Source of the DNA: Clostridia bacterium
Lineage (GTDB): Bacteria > Bacillota > Clostridia > Christensenellales > Borkfalkiaceae
Assembly (NCBI GenBank): GCA_029054485.1
Contig: JAIDFD010000287.1
Location: 1-18,494 of the forward strand
Length of the DNA: 18,494 nt
Direction: 5' to 3'
The translations under genes were made by a program, and so were the position numbers. Of the stretch, positions 1-6,624 are shown piece by piece. A model generated the notes under the pieces. That model did not search any database. It was not told where the DNA came from and saw only the letters and a list, made by a program, of their open reading frames with translations. Each line of letters starts with the position of its first letter. Within the stretch, counting starts at the first letter, position 1.

Positions 1-15
1 GATTAAGATTTGATT

Positions 16-606
16 TTAATCTCCTTTACCTTTCCAAATTGTCATAAAAAAGTGATCTGTATAATGAATTTGGATTTCACCAACGGCTTTCCATTCATCT
101 ACAACATTTGCGTAATGATCTATGTATATACTATCTAAAACCACCGCATAACAATTGCTATATGCACCGTAATATCTTTCAATAGTTACTCCCGAAGGTT
201 TTGCATTGCTCTCTTCTCGCAGATTATTGCAATATGTTTGCTTGATTGAAAGCTCTGTCATCTTATCAATAACTTTGGGCATTTTGGGTTGCGGCTCAAA
301 ATCCGCGCCCATAACTTCTTCATTGCCCTCAATTCCGCCGTTGTGGTAGTAAGCTATGCTCTTTAAATCTTCCTTTGTAATCCAACCTGCGTCGTAAGCC
401 TGTTGCAACGAATAAAACTCGCCGTCCTGAAATCCTAACCCATACAGCATTTCCAAAAGACGTTCGTTATCATTCTCTAAATCTGCGACTTTTTCTTCAA
501 GCGAATCTATCCGCTGTTTCAATGCGGCGCTTTCATCGTTGCATCCGCAAATAAAAGCCGCAACCAACGCAACAAAGATAAAAACACTTATAAGCAGTTT
601 TTTCAT
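16..606 (-). CDS. Predicted lipoprotein with coiled coil and FYSLQQAY module (paralog 1)
   Basis: Function unknown. The 196-residue protein starts with a lipoprotein signal: Lys-Lys, a hydrophobic stretch (4-19) and a lipobox ending I-C-G-C with the acylated Cys at 22. Export and membrane anchoring are therefore likely. Residues 27-54 have the Leu/Ile spacing and charge of a short coiled coil. A module FYSLQQAYDAGWIT..DL..IAYYHN follows at 64-89, then a linker, then a second module from about 145 (YYGAYSNCYAVVLD) ending in IHYTDH...IWK near the C terminus. The start sits behind GGAGAT, three bases after the stop of the preceding paralog, so the two are co-transcribed. It is very similar to the neighbour at 610-1221 and is the last gene of this small operon inside the window. 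The signal peptide is secure; the role is not known. Confidence 0.8.
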   Translation of the reverse strand: MKKLLISVFIFVALVAAFICGCNDESAALKQRIDSLEEKVADLENDNERLLEMLYGLGFQDGEFYSLQQAYDAGWITKEDLKSIAYYHNGGIEGNEEVMGADFEPQPKMPKVIDKMTELSIKQTYCNNLREESNAKPSGVTIERYYGAYSNCYAVVLDSIYIDHYANVVDEWKAVGEIQIHYTDHFFMTIWKGKGD

Positions 607-609
607 ATG

Positions 610-1221
610 TTAATCTCCATTTACTTTCCAAATATCAATTACTAAATGATCCGTATAATGAATTTTAACTCCGTCTATCATTTTCCATTCGTCTACAACG
701 TCTGCGGGATAATAAATGTATTTGCTGTCTAAAACCACCGCATAACAACCGTTATAAGAACCGTAATAATTTTCAACTGTAACCCCCGAAGGCTTTCCAT
801 ATCCACTCAAATTATAGCATTTAATATAGGCTTGCTTGATTGAAAGCTCTGTCATCTTATCAATAGCTTCGGGCGTTTTGGGTTGCGGCTCAAAATCCGC
901 GCCCATAACTTCTTCATTGCCCTCAATTCCGCCGTTGTGGTAGTAAGCTATGCTCTTTAAATCTTTCTTTGTAATCCAACCCGCGTCGTAAGCCTGTTGT
1001 AACGAATAAAACCCGCCGTCTTTAAATCCGCACTCGTACAACATATCCCACAGAATGTCGTTTTCTTTCTCCAACTCGTCAACCCTGTTTTGAAACTGAC
1101 CGTTACTTTCTTCCAACGCGTCTATTCTTTTTTTCATATCCACTGCGTCATTGTTGCATCCGCAAATAAAAGCCCCAACCAACGCGACAAGGATAAAAAC
1201 ACTTATAAACAGTTTTTTCAT
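610..1221 (-). CDS. Predicted lipoprotein with coiled coil and FYSLQQAY module (paralog 2)
   Basis: Function unknown. This 203-residue tandem paralog of the gene at 16-606 has the same architecture: a signal peptide with lipobox I-C-G-C (Cys22), a coiled-coil-like segment at about 29-58 slightly longer than in its sister, the FYSLQQAY...GWIT..DL module at 71-96, a linker, and the YYGSYNGCYAVVLD module from about 152 ending in IHYTDH...IWK. The central module and linker are nearly identical to the sister gene at DNA level, while the coiled coil and the stretch just before the last module differ. The gene begins 13 bases after the end of the broken first paralog, behind a weak GGTAG ribosome binding site. 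It probably arose by recent tandem duplication. It is likely a surface lipoprotein of a lineage-specific family. Confidence 0.8.
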   Translation of the reverse strand: MKKLFISVFILVALVGAFICGCNNDAVDMKKRIDALEESNGQFQNRVDELEKENDILWDMLYECGFKDGGFYSLQQAYDAGWITKKDLKSIAYYHNGGIEGNEEVMGADFEPQPKTPEAIDKMTELSIKQAYIKCYNLSGYGKPSGVTVENYYGSYNGCYAVVLDSKYIYYPADVVDEWKMIDGVKIHYTDHLVIDIWKVNGD

Positions 1222-1234
1222 AACTCTACCTATA

Positions 1235-1654
1235 TTAATAAACAGTAAATTGTTTATTTTGATATTTTATATTTATATCCGTTAAGTCATTGTAGGTCAA
1301 AAGCGCATTTTCATATGCTTGCTCTAACGAATAAAATTTGCCGCCCTTATATGCGGTTAATGTTCGGCTACTTGGATAAACAAATTCAACCCCGCCAACC
1401 GTTTCTGTCGTTACAACGTCCATATAATGCCATGGTCCGTCAATAAACATAACGTAGGTCCCATTATACTCGCCGTAAAAGCTTAATTGCAAATCTTGAC
1501 TGTTATAATCATAATTTCTGGCTTAATCACTTTTAATCTGCACTACCCAATTAGGACTTGCATTTTCATCTTCATTCAATGCAGGTTTACAACCACATAG
1601 AGCAATAGCAATAAACCCGACAAAGATAATAACACTTATAACCGGTTTTTTCAT
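1235..1654 (-). pseudogene. Related lipoprotein gene interrupted by an in-frame stop (paralog 3)
   Basis: From the ATG at 1654, behind a perfect AGGAGG, the frame encodes a lipoprotein signal peptide ending L-C-G-C, close in sequence to those of the two downstream paralogs, then a short acidic spacer. A TAA at 1523-1525 ends this after 43 residues. The same frame continues directly past the stop to 1235 with clear family sequence: FYGEYNGTYVMFID, an ETVGG...F segment, AYKGGKFYSLEQAY, then LLTYNDL. I read it as one gene of 139 codons plus a terminal stop, broken by a single nonsense codon. Its two modules are in the opposite order from the paralogs. Alternatives are a real 43-residue lipopeptide plus reinitiation at the TTG at 1492, stop-codon readthrough, or a sequencing error. 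It is the promoter-proximal gene of the operon. Confidence 0.65.
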
Positions 1655-1673
1655 AACCACGCCTCCTAACTGC

Positions 1674-1701
1674 ATTTTACCACATTATGCCAATTTGTCA
1701 A
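1674..1701 (-). promoter_or_regulatory. Sigma-A-type promoter of the lipoprotein operon
   Basis: On the minus strand a perfect TTGACA (1696-1701) is followed after 16 bases by TAAAAT (1674-1679), one mismatch from the consensus -10. The predicted start of transcription falls near 1667-1671, right at the AGGAGG ribosome binding site (1662-1667) of the broken lipoprotein gene, so the leader would be very short. The promoter lies immediately after the rplQ terminator, which fits independent transcription of this operon. Confidence 0.7.
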
Positions 1702-1718
1702 TATCGTATAAAATTAAA

Positions 1719-1748
1719 AAAACAGCGGCTTTTTAAAGCCGCTGTTTT
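1719..1748 (-). terminator. Rho-independent terminator after rplQ, probably bidirectional
   Basis: A near-perfect inverted repeat pairs 1719-1732 with 1735-1748, with a core of AACAGCGGCTTT against its complement. On the minus strand the stem is followed by a run of T, and the plus strand also ends in T-rich sequence. It sits 34 bases after the rplQ stop codon and closes the superoperon, insulating the lipoprotein operon beyond it. Confidence 0.92.
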
Positions 1749-1782
1749 ATTTTTGTTTGATTTGCGCCAAGCCGTAGGCTTA

Positions 1783-2289
1783 TTAAACAAGCTCTATGAT
1801 AGCTTCTTCGGCACCGTCGCCGCGGCGCTGACCCAGAAGATAAATTCTGGTATATCCGCCGCCCTGTCCCAATTCTTCTTTACGCTGAGCGTATTTGGGC
1901 GCGATTTCGTTGAAAAGTTTTTCCATCAAAGGGTGCTGAACGTCCGCCGTTCTCTTTTTGAACTCGGACTTCTTTTCGTTGAAGCCCTTTACTTCCTGCA
2001 AGTCGCGGAGCTTTGCCATAATGTTACGGCGCACCGCAAGCTTTTTGGGGCTGTCCTTAATGGATTTAACCTTAATTTCTTTGCCTTTTTTATCTGCCTT
2101 GACTACTTCGATTTCTTCGTTTAAATCGTAAACCTTCATAGCCTTGGTTATAATTTTTTCAACGTAGGGCTGAAGCGCCTTTGCTCTTGCCTGTGTGGTG
2201 GTGATTTTGCCGTACCACAGAAGTTCGGACGCCTGGTTACGAAGCATAGCCTTTCTTTGCTCTGCCGTTTTTCCTAATTTACCGGGCAT
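1783..2289 (-). CDS. rplQ: 50S ribosomal protein L17 (long form)
   Basis: L17 is a large-subunit protein that lies near the exit of the peptide tunnel. The N terminus carries the family pattern KLGKTAEQRKAMLRNQ, followed by LLWYGKITTTQARAK. The C-terminal half carries KLFNEIAPKYAQR, then GGGYTRI and RRGDGAEEAIIELV, so both ends match L17. At 168 residues it is much longer than the roughly 115-125 typical of the family. The extra sequence is a Lys/Glu-rich stretch around residues 52-110, which also holds a KKLAVRR segment, between the two conserved halves. The gene starts three bases after the rpoA stop and is the last gene of the alpha block, followed by a terminator. Confidence 0.97.
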   Translation of the reverse strand: MPGKLGKTAEQRKAMLRNQASELLWYGKITTTQARAKALQPYVEKIITKAMKVYDLNEEIEVVKADKKGKEIKVKSIKDSPKKLAVRRNIMAKLRDLQEVKGFNEKKSEFKKRTADVQHPLMEKLFNEIAPKYAQRKEELGQGGGYTRIYLLGQRRGDGAEEAIIELV

Positions 2290-2292
2290 TTT

Positions 2293-3246
2293 TTAGTCCT
2301 CCTTGTTTGAAAGTGTTAAACCGTAGGAATGAAGCTTAATGATAACCTCGTCCAAAGACTTCCTGCCGAGGTTTCTCACCTTCAACATTTCGTCTTCCGT
2401 TTTTCTGGTCAAATCTTCCACGGTGTGAATGTTTGCGCGTTTTAAGCAGTTGTAGGAACGGACCGACAAATCCATTTCTTCGATTGCCATAGCCAAAATT
2501 TTCTGCTGCTTGTCGTCCTCGTTCTTGACGAGAATGTCCATTTCCTTGATTGACTCGGAAAGGTTTACGAACAGCGAAATGTGGTCCTGCATAATTTTTG
2601 CCGCAAGCGAAACTATTTCTTTCGCGCTGAACGCGCCGTTGGTCCAAACTTCCAAAGTCAGTTTGTCGTAGTCGGTGTTCTGACCTACGCGGGTGTTTTC
2701 AACGGAATAGTTCACCTTTTTTACGGGCGTATAGATAGAGTCGATGGGGATATAATCGATAAGCTCGGTTCTGGTGTGGTCCGCGCCCTTGTAGCCGCGG
2801 CCTCTGCCTATGGTTATTTCCATATCGATTTTGCCGCCTGCGTCTACGGTGCAGATATGCTGGTCGCCGTTGATAATTTCGATTTCGGCGTCGTCGGCGA
2901 TATCGCTTGCCTTTACGTCGCAGGGACCTTCTTTATAAAGGTGTAAAACCTTTACGTAATCTTTATCCGTAATTTTCGTTTTGATTGCAAGCGTCTTTAA
3001 GTTGAGGATAATTTCGGTTACGTCCTCTTTAACGCCCGCGACAGCAGAAAATTCGTGTTTTACGCTGCCGTCGAGAAATCTTATTCCCTGCGCCGCGGCT
3101 CCGGGGAGAGCGGAAAGCAGTATTCTTCTGAGGCAGTTGCCTATTGTAAGACCGAAACCCTTTTCGAGCGGTTCAACAACGACCTTAGCGTACGACTGGT
3201 CCTCGCTTTCCTCTACTTCGATTTTGGGCATATCCATTTCGATCAT
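2293..3246 (-). CDS. rpoA: DNA-directed RNA polymerase subunit alpha
   Basis: The alpha subunit dimerises to nucleate assembly of RNA polymerase and contacts UP elements and activators. The 317-residue length is normal. The N-terminal domain (about 1-230) shows the dimerisation signature [20 protein letters not shown] at 27-46, followed by SALPG and [14 protein letters not shown]. The C-terminal helix-hairpin-helix domain (about 250-317) contains [18 protein letters not shown] and [11 protein letters not shown], the surface that binds DNA. The start [13 protein letters not shown] matches the usual N terminus, and GGAGG lies just upstream. It lies between rpsD and rplQ, as in the alpha operon. 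Confidence 0.98.
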   Translation of the reverse strand: MIEMDMPKIEVEESEDQSYAKVVVEPLEKGFGLTIGNCLRRILLSALPGAAAQGIRFLDGSVKHEFSAVAGVKEDVTEIILNLKTLAIKTKITDKDYVKVLHLYKEGPCDVKASDIADDAEIEIINGDQHICTVDAGGKIDMEITIGRGRGYKGADHTRTELIDYIPIDSIYTPVKKVNYSVENTRVGQNTDYDKLTLEVWTNGAFSAKEIVSLAAKIMQDHISLFVNLSESIKEMDILVKNEDDKQQKILAMAIEEMDLSVRSYNCLKRANIHTVEDLTRKTEDEMLKVRNLGRKSLDEVIIKLHSYGLTLSNKED

Positions 3247-3270
3247 TATGTTTCCTCCTTTTTACTTATA

Positions 3271-3900
3271 TTACTTGGAGTACAATTCGACAATCATATG
3301 TTCGGAAATCTGGCTGTCGATATCCTCTCTGGTCGGAAGAGACAAAATTTTGCCTTCCAGCTTTTCGGGGTTGAATTCAAGCCACTTGGGCATAACGCCC
3401 ACTTTCATGGCTTTAATCGCTTCAAAGTATTTGTTTGAAGTTTTGTTTTCCTTGACGGTGATAACGTCGCCCGCCTTAATAACGTAAGAGGGGATATTTA
3501 CCTTTCTGCCGTTTACGAGGAAGTGACCGTGGTTGACAAGCTGTCTTGCCTGAGCGCGGCTTGCGCCGATACCCATACGGTAGATGACGTTGTCAAGTCT
3601 GCGTTCCAAAAGGGACAGCATATTTTCACCGGTGATGCCCTTCATTCTGTCGGCTTTTTCGTAGTAAGCGTGGAACTGACCTTCCTGCACGCCGTAGATA
3701 CGCTTAACCTTCTGCTTCTCGCGGAGCTGTTTGCCGTACTCGGAAACCTTTTTCCTTGCCGCGGCAAGACCGTGCGCGCCGGGTGCTATGGGTCTTTTTT
3801 CAAACGGGCACTTGCCGTTATAGCACTTGTCGCCCTTTAAAAACAACTTTGCGCCTTCTCTTCTGCAAAGACGGCATTTTGCTTCTCTGTAAGTTGCCAT
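3271..3900 (-). CDS. rpsD: 30S ribosomal protein S4, zinc-binding form
   Basis: S4 binds the 5' domain of 16S rRNA early in assembly. In several bacteria it also represses its own operon at the mRNA level. The protein has 209 residues and a four-cysteine cluster at C9, C12, C26 and C31 that would hold zinc (the C+ form). The S4 RNA-binding domain appears around residues 95-160, with [14 protein letters not shown] followed by [18 protein letters not shown]. It sits between rpsK and rpoA, the usual alpha-operon place. No pseudoknot resembling the E. coli S4 target was recognised. Confidence 0.98.
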   Translation of the reverse strand: MATYREAKCRLCRREGAKLFLKGDKCYNGKCPFEKRPIAPGAHGLAAARKKVSEYGKQLREKQKVKRIYGVQEGQFHAYYEKADRMKGITGENMLSLLERRLDNVIYRMGIGASRAQARQLVNHGHFLVNGRKVNIPSYVIKAGDVITVKENKTSNKYFEAIKAMKVGVMPKWLEFNPEKLEGKILSLPTREDIDSQISEHMIVELYSK

Positions 3901-3919
3901 TTTCTGTTTTTACCTCCGA

Positions 3920-4321
3920 TTATACTCTGCGGCGCTTGGGCGGCCTGCATCCGTTGTGGGGAATGGGCGAAACGTCCGAAATCAGCGTGATTTCGAGTTC
4001 GCATGCGCCGATAGCTCTGATAGCCGATTCTCTGCCTGCGCCGGGGCCCTTTACATAAACTTCAACCGAACGCAAGCCGTGTTCTTTTGCTGCTTTTACC
4101 GCGGTTTCGGTTGCCATCTGTGCTGCAAAGGGGGTGCCTTTACGCGAGCCTTTGAAGTTGAGGCTGCCTGCCGACGACCACGAAATTACGTTGCCGTTAA
4201 GGTCGGTAACCGTAACAAGCGTGTTGTTGAAAGTGGACTGGATATGAACCTGCCCCTTGTCAACCTTTTTAAGCTCTCTGCGTTTTCTTGAAACGGTCTG
4301 CTTTTTATTAGTCGATGCCAT
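3920..4321 (-). CDS. rpsK: 30S ribosomal protein S11
   Basis: S11 forms part of the small-subunit platform near the mRNA exit and the E site. The 133-residue protein matches the family throughout: [38 protein letters not shown], then [21 protein letters not shown], and the C-terminal [19 protein letters not shown]. The length is typical. It lies 11 bases after the rpsM stop codon and is translated from an ATG behind GGAGG. Confidence 0.98.
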   Translation of the reverse strand: MASTNKKQTVSRKRRELKKVDKGQVHIQSTFNNTLVTVTDLNGNVISWSSAGSLNFKGSRKGTPFAAQMATETAVKAAKEHGLRSVEVYVKGPGAGRESAIRAIGACELEITLISDVSPIPHNGCRPPKRRRV

Positions 4322-4332
4322 AAATTACCTCC

Positions 4333-4707
4333 TTACTTCGCTCCCTTCTTTTTCGCGACCGTACGGCGGGGACCCTTGCGGGTTCTCGCGTTGGTCTTAG
4401 TGGACTGACCGCGAACGGGTAAGCCCTTTCTGTGACGGATGCCGCGATAGCATCCTATTTCCATAAGTCTTTTGATGTTAAGCGAAACTTCGCTTCTGAG
4501 TTCGCCCTCAACCCTAAGGTTGTGGTCGATATATTCTCTCAGTTTCGATACGGTCTGCTCGTCCAGATCCTTAACTCTCGTATCGGGGTTTACGCCCGTT
4601 TCGGCAAGGATTTTCTGAGAAGTTTTCAAACCGATACCGTAGATGTAGGTGAGTCCTATTTCAATCCTCTTCTCTCTGGGTAAATCTACACCGGCAATAC
4701 GTGCCAT
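4333..4707 (-). CDS. rpsM: 30S ribosomal protein S13
   Basis: S13 sits in the head of the small subunit and makes inter-subunit bridges with the large subunit. I chose the ATG at 4707, giving 124 residues beginning [19 protein letters not shown]. This matches the family start, and AGGAGG lies 11-12 bases upstream. The longer in-frame opening to 4755 has no family support. The helix-two-turns-helix part [16 protein letters not shown] and the basic tail [17 protein letters not shown], then TNARTRKG, are clear. It is the first gene of the alpha block. A 254-base gap containing a repeat copy and a hairpin separates it from rpmJ upstream. Confidence 0.97.
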   Translation of the reverse strand: MARIAGVDLPREKRIEIGLTYIYGIGLKTSQKILAETGVNPDTRVKDLDEQTVSKLREYIDHNLRVEGELRSEVSLNIKRLMEIGCYRGIRHRKGLPVRGQSTKTNARTRKGPRRTVAKKKGAK

Positions 4708-4728
4708 ACGATTTATTTCCTCCGTTAA

Positions 4729-4755
4729 ATTTTGGTGTTTTTTAGTGTATGTCAA
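4729..4755 (-). promoter_or_regulatory. Weak promoter candidate before rpsM
   Basis: A perfect TTGACA on the minus strand (4750-4755) lies 26 bases before the GGAGG of rpsM. The best -10 is poor (CAAAAT, 4729-4734, after a 15-base spacer). An internal alpha-block promoter here is plausible from gene order, but the second hexamer is not convincing. Confidence 0.25.
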
Positions 4756-4770
4756 GCGTGAAAAATCTGC

Positions 4771-4798
4771 CGCCCCTTAAAAATTGGAATGTGGGGCG
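4771..4798 (-). other. Small hairpin in the rpmJ-rpsM gap
   Basis: CGCCCC (4771-4776) can pair with GGGGCG (4793-4798) around a 16-base A/T-rich loop. It lies between repeat copy A and the rpsM start. No T run follows on the minus strand, so it does not look like a terminator. It could be a regulatory fold, but I see no family match. The rest of this gap (4708-4838) is A/T-rich with no gene. Confidence 0.4.
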
Positions 4799-4838
4799 CA
4801 AATTCTTTACGCGATTGTTTTTAAAATTCAGCGAACTT

Positions 4839-4961
4839 AAATAGTGCATAGATGCAAGCAAGACAATAAAAGCGCGGATTAGCGCAGGGCGTATACTTTG
4901 CGTACACAACCGAGGCAAAACGCAAAATTAATAAGTATTGCGGTGCAGATATGCGCTATTT
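4839..4961 (-). repeat. Structured intergenic repeat, copy A (rpmJ-rpsM)
   Basis: This 123-bp element ends exactly where the rpmJ stop codon begins. Its ends are an inverted repeat: the plus-strand arm 4839-4856 and the reverse complement of 4944-4961 agree at 15 of 18 positions (AAATAGyGCATA..TGCA). The middle carries GTATACTTTGCGTACAC, an imperfect hairpin around TTTGC, which is the most conserved part of the family. Further shared pieces are AAGCAAGACAA, GCGCAGGGCG, ACAACCGAGG and AGTATTGCG. Copies B, C and D share these in the same order and orientation. Confidence 0.8.
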
Positions 4962-5078
4962 TTAGCCCTGACGCTGTTTGTGGCTCTTATTCTTAGAGCA
5001 AATTATCATAACTTTGCCGTTTCTTTTGATAACTTTGCACTTGTCGCACATAGGTTTTACTGAAGGTCTGACTTTCAT
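4962..5078 (-). CDS. rpmJ: 50S ribosomal protein L36, zinc-binding form
   Basis: L36 is the smallest large-subunit protein and helps fold 23S rRNA around its zinc site. The correct start is the ATG at 5078, giving 38 residues beginning [19 protein letters not shown], with AGAGGAG just upstream. The longer open frame to 5171 is unlikely to be translated. Zinc ligands C11, C14, C27 and H33 are all present, so this is the C+ form. It lies between infA and rpsM as expected, but both its flanks are enlarged by repeat copies A and B. Confidence 0.96.
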   Translation of the reverse strand: MKVRPSVKPMCDKCKVIKRNGKVMIICSKNKSHKQRQG

Positions 5079-5141
5079 ATAATCTCCTCTCACGCAAATC
5101 TTTTGCCGCGCAAAATCTTTGCCGTGAATTATTTTTGTCGT

Positions 5142-5183
5142 GAAAACGCTTAACGGTTGAAATGAATCCAACCTTGCGTTTTC
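5142..5183 (-). other. Two-tier hairpin upstream of rpmJ
   Basis: GAAAACGC (5142-5149) pairs perfectly with GCGTTTTC (5176-5183). Inside it GGTTG (5155-5159) pairs with CAACC (5169-5173). The fold lies in the 280-base infA-rpmJ gap, between repeat copy B and the rpmJ ribosome binding site, and would be in the rpmJ mRNA leader. No T run follows. The remainder of the gap (5079-5141, 5184-5232) is A/T-rich with no coding signal. Confidence 0.45.
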
Positions 5184-5232
5184 TCGGCGTAAATTATTTT
5201 ATATTTTTTTGTTTTGTTCATTTTATATTGCT

Positions 5233-5354
5233 AAAAACTCAGAGATACGAGCCAGACAAGGCAAGCGAGCATTTTCGAAGGAGAGTCTACTTTGCGTAAA
5301 TGACCCGAGAAAAGCGGAGCTTAACGCCGTATGGCGAAGTATATATGAATTTTT
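5233..5354 (-). repeat. Structured intergenic repeat, copy B (infA-rpmJ)
   Basis: This 122-bp copy ends four bases before the infA stop codon. The terminal arms 5233-5248 and the reverse complement of 5339-5354 agree at 13 of 16 positions (AAAAAyTCA.A.ATAC). GCC (5251-5253) can extend the pairing with GGC (5333-5335). The core TCTACTTTGCGTAAATGACC matches the other copies. Near the right end CGCC-GTAT-GGCG (5325-5336) is a perfect small hairpin, and copy D has CGCA-GTAT-TGCG in the same place. Other shared pieces are GAGCCAGACAAGGCAAGC and GAGAAAAGCGGAGC. Confidence 0.8.
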
Positions 5355-5358
5355 ATTT

Positions 5359-5580
5359 TTAGTTTTTGCTACGCCAGGTAATCCTACCCTTAGTCAAATC
5401 ATACGGGCTCATTTCAAGCTTTACGTTGTCGCCTTCGATAATCCTTATATAGTTCATACGAAGCTTGCCCGAAATGTAAGCCGTGATAACGTGTCCGTTG
5501 GACAGTTTTACTTTGAAGTTTGCGTTGGGCAGGCACTCGATTACCTTGCCCTCTGCTTCGATATTGTCATTCTTTGACAT
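5359..5580 (-). CDS. infA: Translation initiation factor IF-1
   Basis: IF-1 binds the A site of the 30S subunit during initiation and supports IF-2 and IF-3. The 73-residue protein is a single S1-like OB fold: [51 protein letters not shown] and TKGRITWR are classic IF-1 segments. The length is typical. The start lies inside the end of the upstream KOW gene (14-base overlap), so the two are probably translationally coupled. Confidence 0.98.
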   Translation of the reverse strand: MSKNDNIEAEGKVIECLPNANFKVKLSNGHVITAYISGKLRMNYIRIIEGDNVKLEMSPYDLTKGRITWRSKN

Positions 5581-5881
5581 CGTTACTCTCCGATTTTTGT
5601 TCCTGACGCGGGGTGTTATAGTTCTTTAACGCAGAATAAATTTCCGAGTCGTAAACCATAGCGCCGCTTTCGAATTTTGCGGCTATGCTTTCAGCCTTTT
5701 CAGGCAAAAGCCGCAGGTGCTTGAGATTCTTTTTTTTGGGAGAGGCAAGTTTTTTAAAATTGCCGTCCACTACGCCGACGGTACCGTCGGCGTTGATAAG
5801 TCTTATCAGATAAAATCTGTCTTTATCTCTGCCCCGTATGCTTTGGCAAATGCCGCCAATGACGGGCGTCTTAACTTTCAT
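5567..5881 (-). CDS. KOW-domain RNA-binding protein (L14e-like)
   Basis: This 104-residue basic protein has one KOW-like beta domain at about residues 5-50: an initial [19 protein letters not shown] strand pair, then [19 protein letters not shown]. The tail is charged and less ordered. Small KOW proteins related to eukaryotic and archaeal L14e/L27e occupy this slot between map and infA in many Bacillota (ybzG in Bacillus subtilis is the positional counterpart, from memory). A role in ribosome assembly or translation is inferred from domain and position; the exact function is unknown. It overlaps map by ATGA and infA by 14 bases, which argues for coupled translation. Confidence 0.85.
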   Translation of the reverse strand: MKVKTPVIGGICQSIRGRDKDRFYLIRLINADGTVGVVDGNFKKLASPKKKNLKHLRLLPEKAESIAAKFESGAMVYDSEIYSALKNYNTPRQEQKSESNDVKE

Positions 5882-6624
5882 AGAGTCAAAATCTCCACGC
5901 CGTCCCGCTTTATTAGCACGGTGTTTTCATAGTGGGCGGCAGGCTTTCCGTCCGCAGTGGTTACCGTCCAGCCGTCGCCATTGTCAATGGTTACCTTATG
6001 CGTGCCCATGTTAATCATAGGCTCTATACAGATTGTCATACCCGCTTTCAGGCGCATGCCCGTTCCCTTTTTGCCGTAGTTTGGAACGGAAGGGTCCTCG
6101 TGCATTTCGCGCCCGATTCCGTGCCCGACCAGCGCGCGGACTACTCCGTAGCCGTTCGCTTCGGCGTGGGTCTGAACAGCGTATCCGATATCGTAGAGAG
6201 GGGTGCCCTCGCTGAGATTTTCGATTGCCTTAAAAAAGCACTCTTCGGTTACTTTGACAAGCCGTCTTTTTTCTTCCGACACGTTACCGATTAAAAATGT
6301 GCGGCACGCGTCTCCGTGAAAACCGTTTTTTTGCGCGGTAATATCCACGCTTACGATGTCGCCGTCCAAAATCACCCTGTCCGAGGGAACGCCGTGGACA
6401 ACCACTTCGTTCACCGACACGCACGCACTTGCGGGATAGCCTTCGTAGCCTAAGCACGAGGGGTAAGCCCCGCAGGAAGTTATATATCTGTAAACGAGCT
6501 CGTCAACCTCTTTGGTCGTCATGCCCGCGCGGATATTCTTTCCCACAAAATCCAAAGTTTCCTTTACGATTTTACAGCTTTCGCGCATCAGTTCTATTTC
6601 GTTTTCGTTTTTTATCGTTATCAT
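5878..6624 (-). CDS. map: Methionine aminopeptidase, type I
   Basis: This enzyme removes the initiator methionine from nascent proteins when the second residue is small. The 248-residue protein has the pita-bread fold signatures and all metal ligands: D94 (in SVDI), D105 (in GDACRTF), H168 (in GHGIGREMHEDP), E201 (in IEPM) and E233 (in HYENTV). H77 in VVHGVPS matches the substrate-binding histidine. There is no N-terminal zinc-finger or SH3-like extension, so it is the short bacterial class. It overlaps adk at its start (ATGA) and the KOW gene at its end, typical of the secY-adk-map group. Confidence 0.97.
   Translation of the reverse strand: MITIKNENEIELMRESCKIVKETLDFVGKNIRAGMTTKEVDELVYRYITSCGAYPSCLGYEGYPASACVSVNEVVVHGVPSDRVILDGDIVSVDITAQKNGFHGDACRTFLIGNVSEEKRRLVKVTEECFFKAIENLSEGTPLYDIGYAVQTHAEANGYGVVRALVGHGIGREMHEDPSVPNYGKKGTGMRLKAGMTICIEPMINMGTHKVTIDNGDGWTVTTADGKPAAHYENTVLIKRDGVEILTL

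Noticed and set aside
4708..4755. N-terminal extension of rpsM
   Set aside because: The ATG at 4707 gives the usual [10 protein letters not shown] start and has GGAGG upstream; the extension covers that binding site.
4839..4961. CRISPR or tandem-repeat interpretation of the repeated gaps
   Set aside because: The copies are dispersed, diverged, separated by genes and not regularly spaced, and no cas genes are present.
5079..5171. N-terminal extension of rpmJ
   Set aside because: L36 is about 37-38 residues and the internal ATG at 5078 has a good AGAGGAG; the extension has no family support.
5209..5577. Plus-strand open frame running through repeat copy B and infA
   Set aside because: It depends on the repeat and the antisense of infA. 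The equivalent frame is not kept in copies A, C and D, so the repeat does not look like a coding element.
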